DNA from: JBDUDR01 sp040002845
GTDB lineage: Bacteria > Actinomycetota > Actinomycetes > Propionibacteriales > Nocardioidaceae
DNA: 45,574 nucleotides
NCBI GenBank assembly: GCA_040002845.1
Contig: JBDUDR010000007.1
Location: forward strand, 1-45,574
Direction of reading: 5' to 3'
Positions 24,776 to 33,796 of this stretch are shown here, one piece after another. The position numbers were made by a program, and so were the translations under genes. How positions within the stretch are numbered: the stretch's first letter is position 1; each line of letters begins with the position of its first letter. The notes under the pieces are model-generated. The model was given only the letters and a program-made list of their open reading frames with translations, was not told the origin of the DNA and did not search any database.

Positions 24776-26014
24776 TCAGAAGGCGCCCTTGCCGTGAGGA
24801 GTGCCCACCCCGGTCGGACCGTCCCAGCCGACCCGTGCGTTGCACCACTGGGTCAAAGGGCAGGTCCCGTTGCTGCCGGACTTTATGTCGTACAGCCCGG
24901 CCGGATGGCCGTACGGGAGGGCATTGGGGTACCCGCCGGTGTGGCCCGACAGCGCGTACACCGATGCGATGATCGGCGCCGACTCGCTGGTGCCACCGAC
25001 TTGCGCCCACGTCGAGGTCGTCGCGCTGACCGGGAAGTAGACCGCCAGGCCACCCTGGTTCGGGTCGGCCGCAGCGGCGACATCGGCCATCGCTCGGTTG
25101 GTGCAGCCGGTGTCGAAGCCCGCCTGGACGGGAAGCGCGGCGTTGTAGGTCGAACAGCCCGAACCTGCACCGCTCCACACCGTCTCCTTCCATCCGCGCG
25201 TGTTTCCCGCCGTCACCAAGGACGTTCCACCGACCGCCGTGGTGTACCTCGAGGAGGCCGGGTAGCTGCCTCCCTGGTAGCCGCTGTCCCCGGTTGAGGC
25301 GGTGACGGCGATTCCCGGGTGGTTGTAGTAGATGCCGTACGACGAGTCGGCCGCGTCACCGCCGCTAGTGCCGTAGCTGTTCGAGATGGCCACCACGCCT
25401 GCCTTGGCGGCGGCCGTATTGACGGCCTTGCCGAGGTCGGCGAACGAGTTGGAGTTGGCCTGGACCACGATGATCTTGCAGTCGGGGCACGTGGCCGAGA
25501 CGGCGTCGACGTCGAGCGCCTGCTCACCAGCCCAGCCGAGGTTGAACGCCGGGAGCTGTGTTCCGCCGTTCTGGTTCATGATCTTCAGGCAGCCGTTCCC
25601 CTTGGTGCAGGCCGGCAGGCCGAACTGCGTGCGATAAATCTTCAGGTCCCGGTTGAGATTGGGATAGCCATAGGCATCGACAATCGCGACCGTGCGGCCA
25701 CTCGACAGCAGCCCGGTGAGCTTGTATGCGTCCTGCACCTGCGAGGGAGTGAGCGCACCGGGCGGCGGCGAGGCGGTCCTGGGTACGGCCCTCGAGGTGT
25801 TGACGAGGACCTCGGCGAAGCAGGTGGCGTGACCCCTCTCGACTGTCTTGGCGCACACCCTCTCGGCGTGCATGGCAGCGGTCGGCCTGGGCGCGGCGCT
25901 GGCCCCGGGCAGGCTTGAGGTCAACCCCGCCGCGGCCATGGTTCCCGCGGCCAGGATCGACACGAGCACTCGTCTGGTCAAGACGAACTCCTTCGTTCGG
26001 GCCGACACGCCCAT
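24776..26014 (-). CDS. Secreted sedolisin-type (S53) serine-carboxyl peptidase
   Basis: 412-aa exported protease. A signal peptide covers about 1-40 (cut near GASA-AP). The sedolisin catalytic set is visible: Glu164 and Asp168 in GEQALD, the oxyanion Asp243 in STGDSG, and nucleophile Ser343 in GGTSESAP. The propeptide usual in S53 proteins is very short or absent, so activation may differ. Cysteines such as CTKGNGC and CPDC suggest disulfides outside the cell. ATG 26014 has GGAGG close upstream. TTG 25981 has an excellent AAGGAG at good spacing and would give a 401-aa protein with a cleaner signal peptide, so the true start may be there. Confidence 0.88.
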   Translation of the reverse strand: MGVSARTKEFVLTRRVLVSILAAGTMAAAGLTSSLPGASAAPRPTAAMHAERVCAKTVERGHATCFAEVLVNTSRAVPRTASPPPGALTPSQVQDAYKLTGLLSSGRTVAIVDAYGYPNLNRDLKIYRTQFGLPACTKGNGCLKIMNQNGGTQLPAFNLGWAGEQALDVDAVSATCPDCKIIVVQANSNSFADLGKAVNTAAAKAGVVAISNSYGTSGGDAADSSYGIYYNHPGIAVTASTGDSGYQGGSYPASSRYTTAVGGTSLVTAGNTRGWKETVWSGAGSGCSTYNAALPVQAGFDTGCTNRAMADVAAAADPNQGGLAVYFPVSATTSTWAQVGGTSESAPIIASVYALSGHTGGYPNALPYGHPAGLYDIKSGSNGTCPLTQWCNARVGWDGPTGVGTPHGKGAF

Positions 26015-26205
26015 CCCCTCCGGCTAGCCGGGCCGGCAACTGTCTGTTTCATACGGAATCTGGCGCATCGGCGCCACCTGTGTCCCAGCGGTCGCGGGCT
26101 GAAATCTCCCTGAACCGTCCTCTCCCTGGGCCCGCCACCGCTGCTCACTGTCCCATCTCGACAGGCTGCGAATTGCCGTTTTCCTGAACCCGTCAAGGAG
26201 GTGGA

Positions 26206-26949
26206 CTAGGGCAGCGCGCGGAAATGTGTGGTCAGTCGCCAGTCGTCGTCGAGCACGTGTACGGCCAGCCCAGGCGGTGCATCCACGTCCAGGTCGCCGC
26301 CGAGCTCCCAGGGCATCACAAGTGTGGACGCGATCCCCGGTGCCACGATCAGCGGCCTTCCGGCAAACGTGGTGGCCGCTGGCGTGTGCGCGTGACCGCA
26401 CAGCACGGCAACGATGTTCGGATGACGCTGACAGACCTTCGCGAGACGGTCCTCACCGGTCTGGCGGGTCCTGTCGATGAACGGGGAGTGCAATGCCACT
26501 GGCGGGTGGTGGAAGCACACGAACACAGGTGTGGAGCTCGGCGTCTCCCCCAGCTCCGACTCGAGCCAGGCCAGGGTCTCGTCGGTCAGCCGGCCGTCGT
26601 CCCGACCCGGGATCGTGGAATCGCACATCGCGAAGACAGCGCCGTCCATGCGATGAAGCCGGTTGATCGGCCGGTCGCTGGCCGGCTCATCCAGCAGACC
26701 GACTCGGTAGGCCCCTCGATCGTCGTGATTACCAGGGCACGTGAACACCGGGGTGGCTGACCGGTCCAGCAGCGGCCGCATCTGCGCGTACTCCTCAGCC
26801 GATCCGTCGTTGGCGAGATCACCGGTCAGGAGCAGCACATCGAACAAGCTGGGGCGTAGCGACAGGTACGCCATGACCCGCTTTGCCCGCTGCACCGCGC
26901 GATCGGTCACGTCGAGATGCGGGTCGCTGACATGAGCGATCGTGATCAT
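26206..26949 (-). CDS. Metallophosphoesterase, cyclic-nucleotide phosphodiesterase (CpdA/Rv0805) type
   Basis: 247-aa binuclear metal phosphoesterase. The calcineurin-like motif series is complete: DPHLD (Asp9, His11), GDLAND (Asp44), GNHDD (Asn74, His75), a later CFHHPP histidine, and the closing GHAHTP. Overall layout resembles the class III cAMP phosphodiesterases, but related enzymes also cleave other phosphodiesters, so the substrate is inferred. It stands alone between the S53 peptidase and a divergent flavoprotein gene. Confidence 0.88.
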   Translation of the reverse strand: MITIAHVSDPHLDVTDRAVQRAKRVMAYLSLRPSLFDVLLLTGDLANDGSAEEYAQMRPLLDRSATPVFTCPGNHDDRGAYRVGLLDEPASDRPINRLHRMDGAVFAMCDSTIPGRDDGRLTDETLAWLESELGETPSSTPVFVCFHHPPVALHSPFIDRTRQTGEDRLAKVCQRHPNIVAVLCGHAHTPAATTFAGRPLIVAPGIASTLVMPWELGGDLDVDAPPGLAVHVLDDDWRLTTHFRALP

Positions 26950-27042
26950 GCGTCTGAGGATATGGCCGGATTACGTTGACGGGCACCGCACGGGGGCTCA
27001 GGCTGTCGCTGTCGGGCAGGCACAAGGCCGAGGAGGCACATC

Positions 27043-28266
27043 ATGACCCAGGCGGATCAGCGGTTCGTAGTTGTCGGCGGGGGTTTGGCCGGAGCCCGAG
27101 CCGTCGAGACCCTGCGCACCGAAGGATTCGACGGTTCGCTGGTCCTGGTGAGCGCCGAGCGCCATCTGCCGTACGAGCGGCCTCCGCTGTCGAAGGCGGT
27201 GTTGGCGGGCCGCGACGACGTTGCGGTTGCAACCCTGCACGATCGGAGCTGGTACGCGGAACGCCATGTCGAACTGCGACTGACGGCGACGGCGACCAAC
27301 CTGGACACTGCCGGGCGGAGCCTGAGCCTCGACGACGGATCACAGGTCGCGTACGACGCCTTGCTGCTGGCTACCGGGTCGTCGGCCAGGCGGCTGGCGA
27401 TACCCGGATCCGACCTGGAAGGCGTGCGCTATCTGCGGACGATCGACGACTCGCTGACCCTGCTCGAGAGGTTCCGTTCGCAACCGCGCGTGGTCATCGT
27501 TGGAGCCGGCTGGATCGGCCTGGAAACCGCCTCCGGCGCGCGAGAGCACGGCGCGGAAGTAACAGTTATCGAGACAGCCGCCCAGCCGCTGCAGATGGTC
27601 GTCGGCGAACAGATCGGCTCGGTGTTCGCCGATCTGCACCGGGATAACGGCGTCGATCTGATCCTGTCTAGCGGCGTCTCGTCGTTCGAGGGGGACGGAC
27701 AAGTCGCCGCCGTGGTTCTGGCGGACGGCCGCCGATTGCCCGCTGACCTGGTAGTCGTCGGCGTGGGCGCGCAGCCCAATCTCGACCTAGCCCGAAAGGC
27801 GGGGCTGGACATCGATCGCGGGGTGGTCACGGATGCGGCACTGCGAACCAGCGACCAGTACGTGTTCGCCGCCGGCGACATCGTCCAGTGGCCGCACCCC
27901 ATACTCGCTGAGCAGATCCGCGTGGAGCATTGGGCCAACGCCAACGACAGTGGTGTGGCAGCGGCCAAGTCCATGCTGGGTCAGGATGTCGCGTACGACG
28001 CGCTGCCCTTCTTCTTCTCCGACCAGTACGACATCGGACTGGAGTACGTCGGGTACGCCGCGCCCGATGTGGACCCCGAACTTGTGATTCGCGGGGACCC
28101 TGCGAGCCGCGAGTTCATGGCCTTCTGGCTGGACGATGGTCGCCTGCTCGCCGCTATGCACATGAACATGTGGGACTCCCTCGAACCGGTACAGCCCCTG
28201 ATCGCCAGCCGGAAGAAGCTGGACGCGAAGCGGCTCGCCGACCCGAGCATCGCGATCGGCAGCTAG
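27043..28266 (+). CDS. FAD-dependent ferredoxin/putidaredoxin reductase-like protein
   Basis: 407-aa flavoprotein that would pass electrons from NAD(P)H to a ferredoxin or Rieske-type partner. Features are FAD-binding GGGLAG (12-17), the family's PYERPPLSK (43-51), NAD-binding GAGWIG (154-159) and FAAGDIVQW, and a C-terminal reductase domain from about 320. No ferredoxin, oxygenase or P450 gene is adjacent, so the partner is encoded elsewhere. The start has a GAGGAGG ribosome-binding site. It converges on the siderophore-interacting protein gene with 22 bp between stops. Confidence 0.92.
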   Translation: MTQADQRFVVVGGGLAGARAVETLRTEGFDGSLVLVSAERHLPYERPPLSKAVLAGRDDVAVATLHDRSWYAERHVELRLTATATNLDTAGRSLSLDDGSQVAYDALLLATGSSARRLAIPGSDLEGVRYLRTIDDSLTLLERFRSQPRVVIVGAGWIGLETASGAREHGAEVTVIETAAQPLQMVVGEQIGSVFADLHRDNGVDLILSSGVSSFEGDGQVAAVVLADGRRLPADLVVVGVGAQPNLDLARKAGLDIDRGVVTDAALRTSDQYVFAAGDIVQWPHPILAEQIRVEHWANANDSGVAAAKSMLGQDVAYDALPFFFSDQYDIGLEYVGYAAPDVDPELVIRGDPASREFMAFWLDDGRLLAAMHMNMWDSLEPVQPLIASRKKLDAKRLADPSIAIGS

Positions 28267-28288
28267 CTCGTCACCGGGCCGACGCGGG

Positions 28289-29173
28289 TCACACCGACCC
28301 CGGGTTTGGGGCCGCGCGCTGCTCCTCCTCGCGCTCTGCCTCGCGATTCCATTCCGCCTTTTCGGCCCGCCAGCGTTCGTCTGTGCTGCCCCGGCGCCAG
28401 TAGCCGGAGATCGACAGAGCCTCCTTGGGGACCTGCAGCTCGAACCGGAGGTAACGCCGCAGATCCTTGACCATGCCCGCCTCGCCGTGGACGAACGCCT
28501 GGACCCGGCCGGGCGGGAACTCGGCTCGAGCGATCGCGCCCATCACGATGCCGCCGGGCTCGGAGTTGGAGCGGACCACCCAGACGACCTCCAGGTCGCC
28601 CGGGCTCTTCAGCACCTGCTCATCCCCCGCGTCCTCCAGCTCGATGAAAGCCCGGGCGGGCACCCCATCCGGAATCCGTTCGAGCGCAGCTGCTATGGCC
28701 GGCAAGGCGCTCTCGTCTCCCACCAGCAGATGCCAGTCGGCGTCCTCGCGCGGGATGTACGCACCGCCCGGGCCGCGAAACTGGATCTCGTCGCCGGGTC
28801 TGGCATGCGCGGCCCATGGTCCGGCGATCCCCTCATCCCCGTGGTAGACGAAGTCGATCGCCAGCTCCACCGCCTCGGAGTCCCACCAACGCACCGTGTA
28901 GCTGCGCATCACCGGCCACTGGTCGGGTGGCTGGGTGCGTTGGATGTCCTGGATGTCGAGGGGCTCGCGATAGGAGGCGCCGGCGGCCGGAAAGATCAGC
29001 TTCACGTACGCGTCGGCGAACTCGCCAACAGCGAGCCCGGCCAGATCCTCCCCACCGAAGAACACCCGGATCATGTGCGGCGTGACGTACTCGGTGCGGA
29101 GCACGCGGGCTCGGCGCACGCTGGGCGGCCGAGGCCTGCCGGCTGCCTGCTGCGTCGCGTTGTCGCGGGTCAA
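28289..29173 (-). CDS. Siderophore-interacting protein (ferric-siderophore reductase)
   Basis: 294-aa cytosolic flavoprotein of the SIP/ViuB family that reduces Fe(III)-siderophores to release iron. The FAD-binding RSYTVR lies at 90-95, followed by HGDEG..GPW. The SIP-domain nucleotide/reductase motif GDESALPAI is at 152-160, and YWRRG near the C-terminus. The start is TTG 29173 with a GGAGG site at good distance. An IdeR/DtxR-type iron box overlaps the leader 14 nt upstream, so the gene should be derepressed when iron is low. A charged Glu/Arg tail ends the protein. Confidence 0.94.
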   Translation of the reverse strand: MTRDNATQQAAGRPRPPSVRRARVLRTEYVTPHMIRVFFGGEDLAGLAVGEFADAYVKLIFPAAGASYREPLDIQDIQRTQPPDQWPVMRSYTVRWWDSEAVELAIDFVYHGDEGIAGPWAAHARPGDEIQFRGPGGAYIPREDADWHLLVGDESALPAIAAALERIPDGVPARAFIELEDAGDEQVLKSPGDLEVVWVVRSNSEPGGIVMGAIARAEFPPGRVQAFVHGEAGMVKDLRRYLRFELQVPKEALSISGYWRRGSTDERWRAEKAEWNREAEREEEQRAAPNPGSV

Positions 29174-29186
29174 CGGAAACCTCCAG

Positions 29187-29205
29187 GTGGGTTAGGCAAA
29201 CCTAA
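29187..29205. promoter_or_regulatory. IdeR/DtxR iron box
   Basis: This 19-bp site matches the iron-box consensus TTAGGTTAGGCTAACCTAA at 16 of 19 positions, with the GGTTAGGC core and AACCTAA arm intact. It lies 14 nt upstream of the siderophore-interacting protein start, where a bound Fe-IdeR would block transcription. Confidence 0.75.
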
Positions 29206-29609
29206 GTTACCCCGGCCGGTGGAGATCGTCCGAAATTTGTTTGAGCTCCACCAACTTTTGGCTGGTGACAGAACTAACCCGAAGCGGCGAACAAATCTCC
29301 CCCTGTCCAATCTTCTGTCCAGTCTTCTGGCCAGTCTTCGAAAAGTGCATCGAAGGGCAGCACCAAATAGCGGCGCCGAATTGTTGCCGAATACCGCGAG
29401 CCCAGCGATAGGGTCTCGGTGGACCGAACATAACCGACATTTCGCCTGAGGCGAGATGACTGGCGTCGGGATTGCTGCATCGGAGGACACCCCTCCGCCC
29501 AGGCTCCGGCCGCGAGACGAGGCCTTTCTTGCCCGGCGTGGTACCGGGTAGGTTATCTGAGACGAAATGTCGAGGCGTGATCCATTCCCGGCCGGGGGAT
29601 CAGGATTAG
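29206..29609. other. Intergenic region between sip and cvnA
   Basis: About 400 bp with no convincing gene. It is lower in G+C than its surroundings over 29220-29420. It must hold the sip and conservon promoters. Visible structure is limited to a triple 12-bp tandem repeat (29303-29338) and a TAGGTT -10-like element near 29549 (GGGTAGGTTATC) without a clear -35 partner. Short frames on the minus strand here look non-coding. Confidence 0.6.
29303..29338 (+). repeat. Three tandem 12-bp repeats upstream of the conservon
   Basis: CTGTCCAATCTT, CTGTCCAGTCTT and CTGGCCAGTCTT follow one another exactly, with one or two substitutions. They lie about 270 bp upstream of cvnA and could be spaced binding sites at about one helical turn, or chance slippage. 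Confidence 0.7.
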
Positions 29610-32315
29610 ATGCCTGTTTGTGAGGAAGCAGTGACCGAGCAATCCCATCGGAGGAGGCGGAGCCAGGTCGACGACTACGACTCGTCGGCCGACGTCCCCG
29701 ACGCAGCACTGAGGCCTGTCCCCCGCTCGCCCACGACCGCCTCCTCTCGTTGGGGCTGGCTGAACTTCCGGCGCTGGGGCATCAGGCCGAAGCTGATCGT
29801 CGTTCTCTTGATCCCCACGACGGCCGCCCTTGTGCTGGGGGGGCTGCGGATGCAGTCGTCGTTGGACACGATCAACTCGTACTCCCAGCACGAGGAGCTC
29901 GCAGGCGCGGTCAGACAGTCGGCTGCAACGGTCGCCGCGCTCGAGAACGAGCGCGATCTGACTGCCGGATACATGGCGAGCAACCCGCGCCCCAGCACCG
30001 GGAGCGGGGTGATTCCGGCCGATGTGGACCGGGAGGTCGGCGCGCTTCGGGCGAGCTTCGCCTCGGTCGACTTCTCCGCGGACGCGACGCTGCAGACCAA
30101 GGTTGAGTCGGCTCTCAACGGCTTCAGCCGGTTGAGTGCTGTGCGCTCGAGCGCACTGTCCTTGTCCACTCCCCCTCGCACCGTGTTCGCTGCGTACACC
30201 GTGATGATCAACCGGCTCCTCGCGGTCAACTACGAGCTCGGTGAGGGATTGCCAGCAGAGGACGTCTCCGAGCAGACCGCGGCTCTCGTCTCCCTCGGGG
30301 GAGCCGAGGAGGCAGCCTCAACGCAGCGGGCCACCATCTACAGTGCTCTCAGCGCCGACACCTTGACACGGTCCGCCTTCGCGAACCTGGCAACCGCTCA
30401 CGCGCAGTGGTCTGCGGACGTCAAGGAGTTCAAGTCTCAGGCGTCGCCTGCGCAGCTGGTCAGGTTCCAGTCTGTCGTGCAAGGCGCGGACGTCGACCAG
30501 GTCAACCAGGTCGTTCGCACCGCGTTGGCGAGCGACTCACCAGACGTGCTCGGCACCCTCGGCGTCACCGCCGACCAGTGGTTCGACGTCGCCTCAGGAC
30601 CGATCAACCTGGTGCACCAGGTTGAGGTCGCCCAGCTCGACGACATCACGCGCGAGATCCACGACCTGCGCTCGTCGGCACGAACCGGTGCCCTCGTGAG
30701 CGCAGGCATCATCTTGGCCATCCTCATCTTCGCCTTGCTGGCCACTCTCATCGTCGCGCGGTCACTGCTGAAGCCACTGCAGCGGCTGCGCTCCGCGGCA
30801 CTGAACGTCGCCCACACACGGTTGCCGGAAACGGTCCGCCGCCTGCAAGACAGCCACGGTGACGACACCGATCTCACTGTCGCTCCCGTTCGCATCGACT
30901 CGAACGACGAGATCGGCCAGGTTGCGCGCGCCTTCGACGACGTGCACAGCCAGGCAGTCCGTCTTGCTGGTGAGCAAGCGTTGATACGAGGCAGCCTCAG
31001 TTCGCTGTTCCTCAACCTGTCGCGCCGGAGCCAGGCACTGGTCGAGCGGCAGCTTGGGCTCATCGATGAGTTGGAGAGCAGCGAGAAGGACCCGGATCGG
31101 CTGGCCAGCTTGTTCAAGCTCGACCATCTGGCCACCCGGATGCGGCGCAACGACGAGAACCTCCTTGTCCTCGCGGGTGCTTCGGAAGGCGGGCGCCGGC
31201 ACATGCAGTCCGTTTCGCTGGTCGACGTCGTGCGAGCGGCCAGCGCAGAGGTGGAGCAGTACGCGCGCGTTCAGATCGAGCTACCCCCAGGCTGCGACCT
31301 GACCGGCCCGGCCGCCAAGGACATCGTGCACCTGATCGCCGAGCTCCTCGAGAACGCCACCACCTACTCCTCGCCCACGACACGAGTAGTGACCCGCGGC
31401 CGGAGACTGGGCACCGACGGTGAATTCTTGCTCGAAGTGGAGGACCAAGGCATCGGCATGACTTCGCAGGAGTTCGACAGTGCGAACCAGAAGCTGGCAG
31501 CTCCCGCCGTCATCGACGTTGCGATGTCGCAGATGATGGGCCTGTTCGTGGTGGCACGATTGGCCGGGCGCCAAGGGATCCAAGTTCGCTTGCGTCCGTC
31601 TCCTTCTGGCGGGGTGACGGCTCTGGTCAGGCTCCCGGCAGGCGTCGTTCACTACGCCAGTACGGACAGCGAAGAACAGGAGTCGGTCGCATCGGCCTTC
31701 AGTCCCAACACCGAGTCGGACACGACCTTCGTTCCCGGCACTGAACCAGACACGGCGGCCGGCGAGCCACCAGTCGAGGCCGAGCCCGAACCGACCCCAG
31801 TCGGTGTGCAGCAGTCACCGCGGGTGCCGAGACCGCGTCCGACTCGGACGGCAACCAGCCCGGATCGGCCGCCCATCTTCCAAGAACTCCAGTCTGAGTG
31901 GTTCAAGCGCCCCGCATCCATTGACCGCCTGGGGACGAGCGCTGCTCCAGGCATCGAGGCTGAGCCGGCTGCCGAGACGCGCGAACCGGCGGAACCCGCC
32001 GAGACCCAGCCGGCACCGGCGCCGTCATCTTGGCAGTCGCCAGGTGACGAGGGCTGGCGGGCAGCGGCCGCGCTGAGCGAGCAATCCGATGAGGACCTGA
32101 CCGCCGCAGGCCTGCCGAAGAGGGTTCCTGGCCGCAATCTGGTGCCGGGGTCTGCCCGCGGCGGGAACGGACGAGCACAGTCGCAACGAAGCCCAGAACC
32201 GGCGCGCTCGCTTTCGGACTACCAACGCGGTGTCGGCCGAGCTCGCCAGGCCGGAGCGGTAGCGCAGGAGGAACCAGACCAGCCCGAGAACACGTCGTCG
32301 GAGGAAACCAGATGA
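29610..32315 (+). CDS. cvnA: Conservon sensor histidine kinase-like protein (CvnA)
   Basis: 901-aa membrane sensor of the cvnABCD system. It has an N-terminal cytoplasmic stretch, TM1 (about 61-79), an extracytoplasmic nitrate/nitrite-sensing-like (NIT) region (about 85-355), TM2 (about 361-385), a HAMP linker, a DHp-like helix pair (LDHLATRMRRND) and a HATPase domain with N-box ELLENA (near 577) and G1 box DQGIGM (near 611). A Pro/Glu-rich tail fills about 680-901. In Streptomyces such proteins form a membrane complex with CvnB-D and act like a G-protein-coupled receptor; phosphotransfer is not established. Start ATG 29610 (AGGA nearby) or GTG 29631 (GAGG 5 nt upstream). The stop overlaps cvnB by 4 bp. 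Confidence 0.93.
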   Translation: MPVCEEAVTEQSHRRRRSQVDDYDSSADVPDAALRPVPRSPTTASSRWGWLNFRRWGIRPKLIVVLLIPTTAALVLGGLRMQSSLDTINSYSQHEELAGAVRQSAATVAALENERDLTAGYMASNPRPSTGSGVIPADVDREVGALRASFASVDFSADATLQTKVESALNGFSRLSAVRSSALSLSTPPRTVFAAYTVMINRLLAVNYELGEGLPAEDVSEQTAALVSLGGAEEAASTQRATIYSALSADTLTRSAFANLATAHAQWSADVKEFKSQASPAQLVRFQSVVQGADVDQVNQVVRTALASDSPDVLGTLGVTADQWFDVASGPINLVHQVEVAQLDDITREIHDLRSSARTGALVSAGIILAILIFALLATLIVARSLLKPLQRLRSAALNVAHTRLPETVRRLQDSHGDDTDLTVAPVRIDSNDEIGQVARAFDDVHSQAVRLAGEQALIRGSLSSLFLNLSRRSQALVERQLGLIDELESSEKDPDRLASLFKLDHLATRMRRNDENLLVLAGASEGGRRHMQSVSLVDVVRAASAEVEQYARVQIELPPGCDLTGPAAKDIVHLIAELLENATTYSSPTTRVVTRGRRLGTDGEFLLEVEDQGIGMTSQEFDSANQKLAAPAVIDVAMSQMMGLFVVARLAGRQGIQVRLRPSPSGGVTALVRLPAGVVHYASTDSEEQESVASAFSPNTESDTTFVPGTEPDTAAGEPPVEAEPEPTPVGVQQSPRVPRPRPTRTATSPDRPPIFQELQSEWFKRPASIDRLGTSAAPGIEAEPAAETREPAEPAETQPAPAPSSWQSPGDEGWRAAAALSEQSDEDLTAAGLPKRVPGRNLVPGSARGGNGRAQSQRSPEPARSLSDYQRGVGRARQAGAVAQEEPDQPENTSSEETR

Positions 32316-32731
32316 GTCAGCCCAGCCCGGCAGAGACCGATGTTGCCTGGCTGATCAACAGCTTCGTCAGCAAGGTGTCTGGCGTCGCGAACAGCATCCT
32401 GGTCTCAGCCGATGGCCTCGCGCTCGCCAGGTCGAGGGACTTTCCCGGCGACCGCGCCGACCAGCTGGCCGCCGTCGTCTCGGGCCTCACGAGTCTGACC
32501 CTCGGGGCCTCGCGGTGCTTCAACGCCGGAGCCGTGCGGCAGATCCTCGTCGAGATGGACGAGGGGTACCTGTTCATCATGTCGGTGAGCGAGGGCTCGT
32601 CCATTGCCGCCCTGGCCGCACCGTCCTGCGACATCGGACTCGTCGGTTATGAGATGTCGCTGTTGGTCTCCCGGATGGGCTCGGCCTTGACTCCCGCGCT
32701 GCGGGCGCAGCTGTCCGCCGCTAGTCTCTAG
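32312..32731 (+). CDS. cvnB: Conservon roadblock/LC7 protein (CvnB)
   Basis: 139-aa roadblock/LC7 domain protein covering nearly the whole chain (ANSILVSADGLALARSRDF, then VEMDEGYLFIMSVSEGSSIAALA). Roadblock proteins of the MglB kind regulate small GTPases, often as GTPase-activating partners. The partner here is CvnD, encoded two genes downstream. ATGA overlap with cvnA indicates coupled translation. Confidence 0.95.
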   Translation: MSQPSPAETDVAWLINSFVSKVSGVANSILVSADGLALARSRDFPGDRADQLAAVVSGLTSLTLGASRCFNAGAVRQILVEMDEGYLFIMSVSEGSSIAALAAPSCDIGLVGYEMSLLVSRMGSALTPALRAQLSAASL

Positions 32732-32772
32732 AACGCCGCCGACCCGCGTGCCGAGCGAATAGGAGCCCCGCG

Positions 32773-33123
32773 GTGACCGGTTCCGAACACGAGCCAGGTC
32801 CCGTGGTGCGCCCCTACGCAATCACCGGCGGCCGGACTCGGTCGCGGCACGCATATCCTATCGAGGCCCTGGTGCTCACGACTGCCGTCGGGCACCAGTC
32901 AGGAGCCAGCCGAAGTCCCGAGGCGCGAGCGATCTGCGAGCTGTGCACGAAAAGTCGATCCATTGCCGAGATAGCGGCTCACCTGCGGGTGCCGATCGGC
33001 GTGGTGCGCGTACTCGTGGGAGATCTGGCTGGCGATGGGCTGGTTCTCGTACACGAGCGCTCCGCTGACGCGCCGGACAACCAACTCCTCGAAAGGGTGC
33101 TCAATGGACTCCGCAGGCTTTAG
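32773..33123 (+). CDS. cvnC: Conservon DUF742 protein (CvnC)
   Basis: 116-aa DUF742 protein with the family's VVRPYAITGGRT opening and a winged-helix-like second half (AEIAAHLRVPIGVVRVLVGDLAGDGLV). Its biochemical role is unknown; it belongs to the four-part conservon complex. The GTG start has an AGGAG site about 10 nt upstream (GAATAGGAGCCCCGCG). The 3' end overlaps cvnD by 20 bp. Confidence 0.94.
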   Translation: MTGSEHEPGPVVRPYAITGGRTRSRHAYPIEALVLTTAVGHQSGASRSPEARAICELCTKSRSIAEIAAHLRVPIGVVRVLVGDLAGDGLVLVHERSADAPDNQLLERVLNGLRRL

Positions 33124-33709
33124 CGCCCCTGCGGGCATCGACAGCCGCGCGGCGACCACCTCGGTGAAGATCGTCCTCGCGGGTGGCTTCGGCGTGGGCA
33201 AGACGACGTTTGTGGGGTCGGTCTCGGAGATCGTGCCGTTGACCACCGAGGCAGTGCTCACTGCAGCCGGGTCCCAGGTGGACGACCTGCGCGGGCTCGC
33301 CGGCAAGACCACTACGACGGTGGCGATGGACTTCGGCAGGGTGTCGCTCGACGAGGACCTCATCCTCTACCTGTTCGGTACGCCCGGGCAGCAGCGCTTC
33401 TGGTTCATGTGGGACGACCTCATCCGGGGCGCGATCGGCGCCGTGGTCCTCATCGACACTCGGCGTCTCGCCGACGGATTTGCGGCAATCGACTACTTCG
33501 AGGACCGCGGACTGCCGTTCATCGTTGGCTACAACCTGTTCGATGGAGTGCAGTCGCACACAATCGAGCAGATCCGCGAGGCGCTCGGCGTACCGCCAAA
33601 GGTGCCGATCATCACCTGTGATGCCCGGAGTCGGCAGTCGACGAAGGCCACCTTGATCACGCTCGTCGAGCACGTGCTGCGAGCACGGACCAAGAATCCG
33701 GTGTTCTAG
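33104..33709 (+). CDS. cvnD: Conservon small GTPase-like ATP/GTP-binding protein (CvnD)
   Basis: 201-aa Ras-like GTPase. P-loop GGFGVGKTT is at 27-35, switch I threonines near 69-72, switch II FGTPGQ at 91-96, and the base-recognition motif NLFD at 144-147 in place of NKxD, a known feature of this family. TCDARS (171-176) would be the G5 loop. ATG 33104 lies inside the end of cvnC; longer frames read back into cvnC. The conservon ends here: no CvnE cytochrome P450 follows, only a repeat fragment and convergent genes. Confidence 0.95.
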   Translation: MDSAGFSAPAGIDSRAATTSVKIVLAGGFGVGKTTFVGSVSEIVPLTTEAVLTAAGSQVDDLRGLAGKTTTTVAMDFGRVSLDEDLILYLFGTPGQQRFWFMWDDLIRGAIGAVVLIDTRRLADGFAAIDYFEDRGLPFIVGYNLFDGVQSHTIEQIREALGVPPKVPIITCDARSRQSTKATLITLVEHVLRARTKNPVF

Positions 33710-33757
33710 TGGCTTGCGACGCGTCCGAGCGTGCCGGTCGGGTTTGCATGGGCGGTT

Positions 33758-33786
33758 TCTGCCACACAGTGTGACGGTAATGCTGT
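33758..33786 (+). repeat. Fragment D of the dispersed palindromic repeat
   Basis: These 29 nt (starting TCTGCCACA, ending AATGCTGT) match the left end of copies A-C with only two or three differences, then diverge. The fragment lies between the convergent cvnD and unknown gene of the PIG-L trio. Confidence 0.65.
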
Positions 33787-33796
33787 AAAACGTCCG

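Noticed and set aside
29207..29480. Short minus-strand frames containing FEDWPEDWTEDW repeats
   Set aside because: The peptide repeat is simply the translation of the 12-bp tandem DNA repeat; there is no ribosome-binding site or homology.
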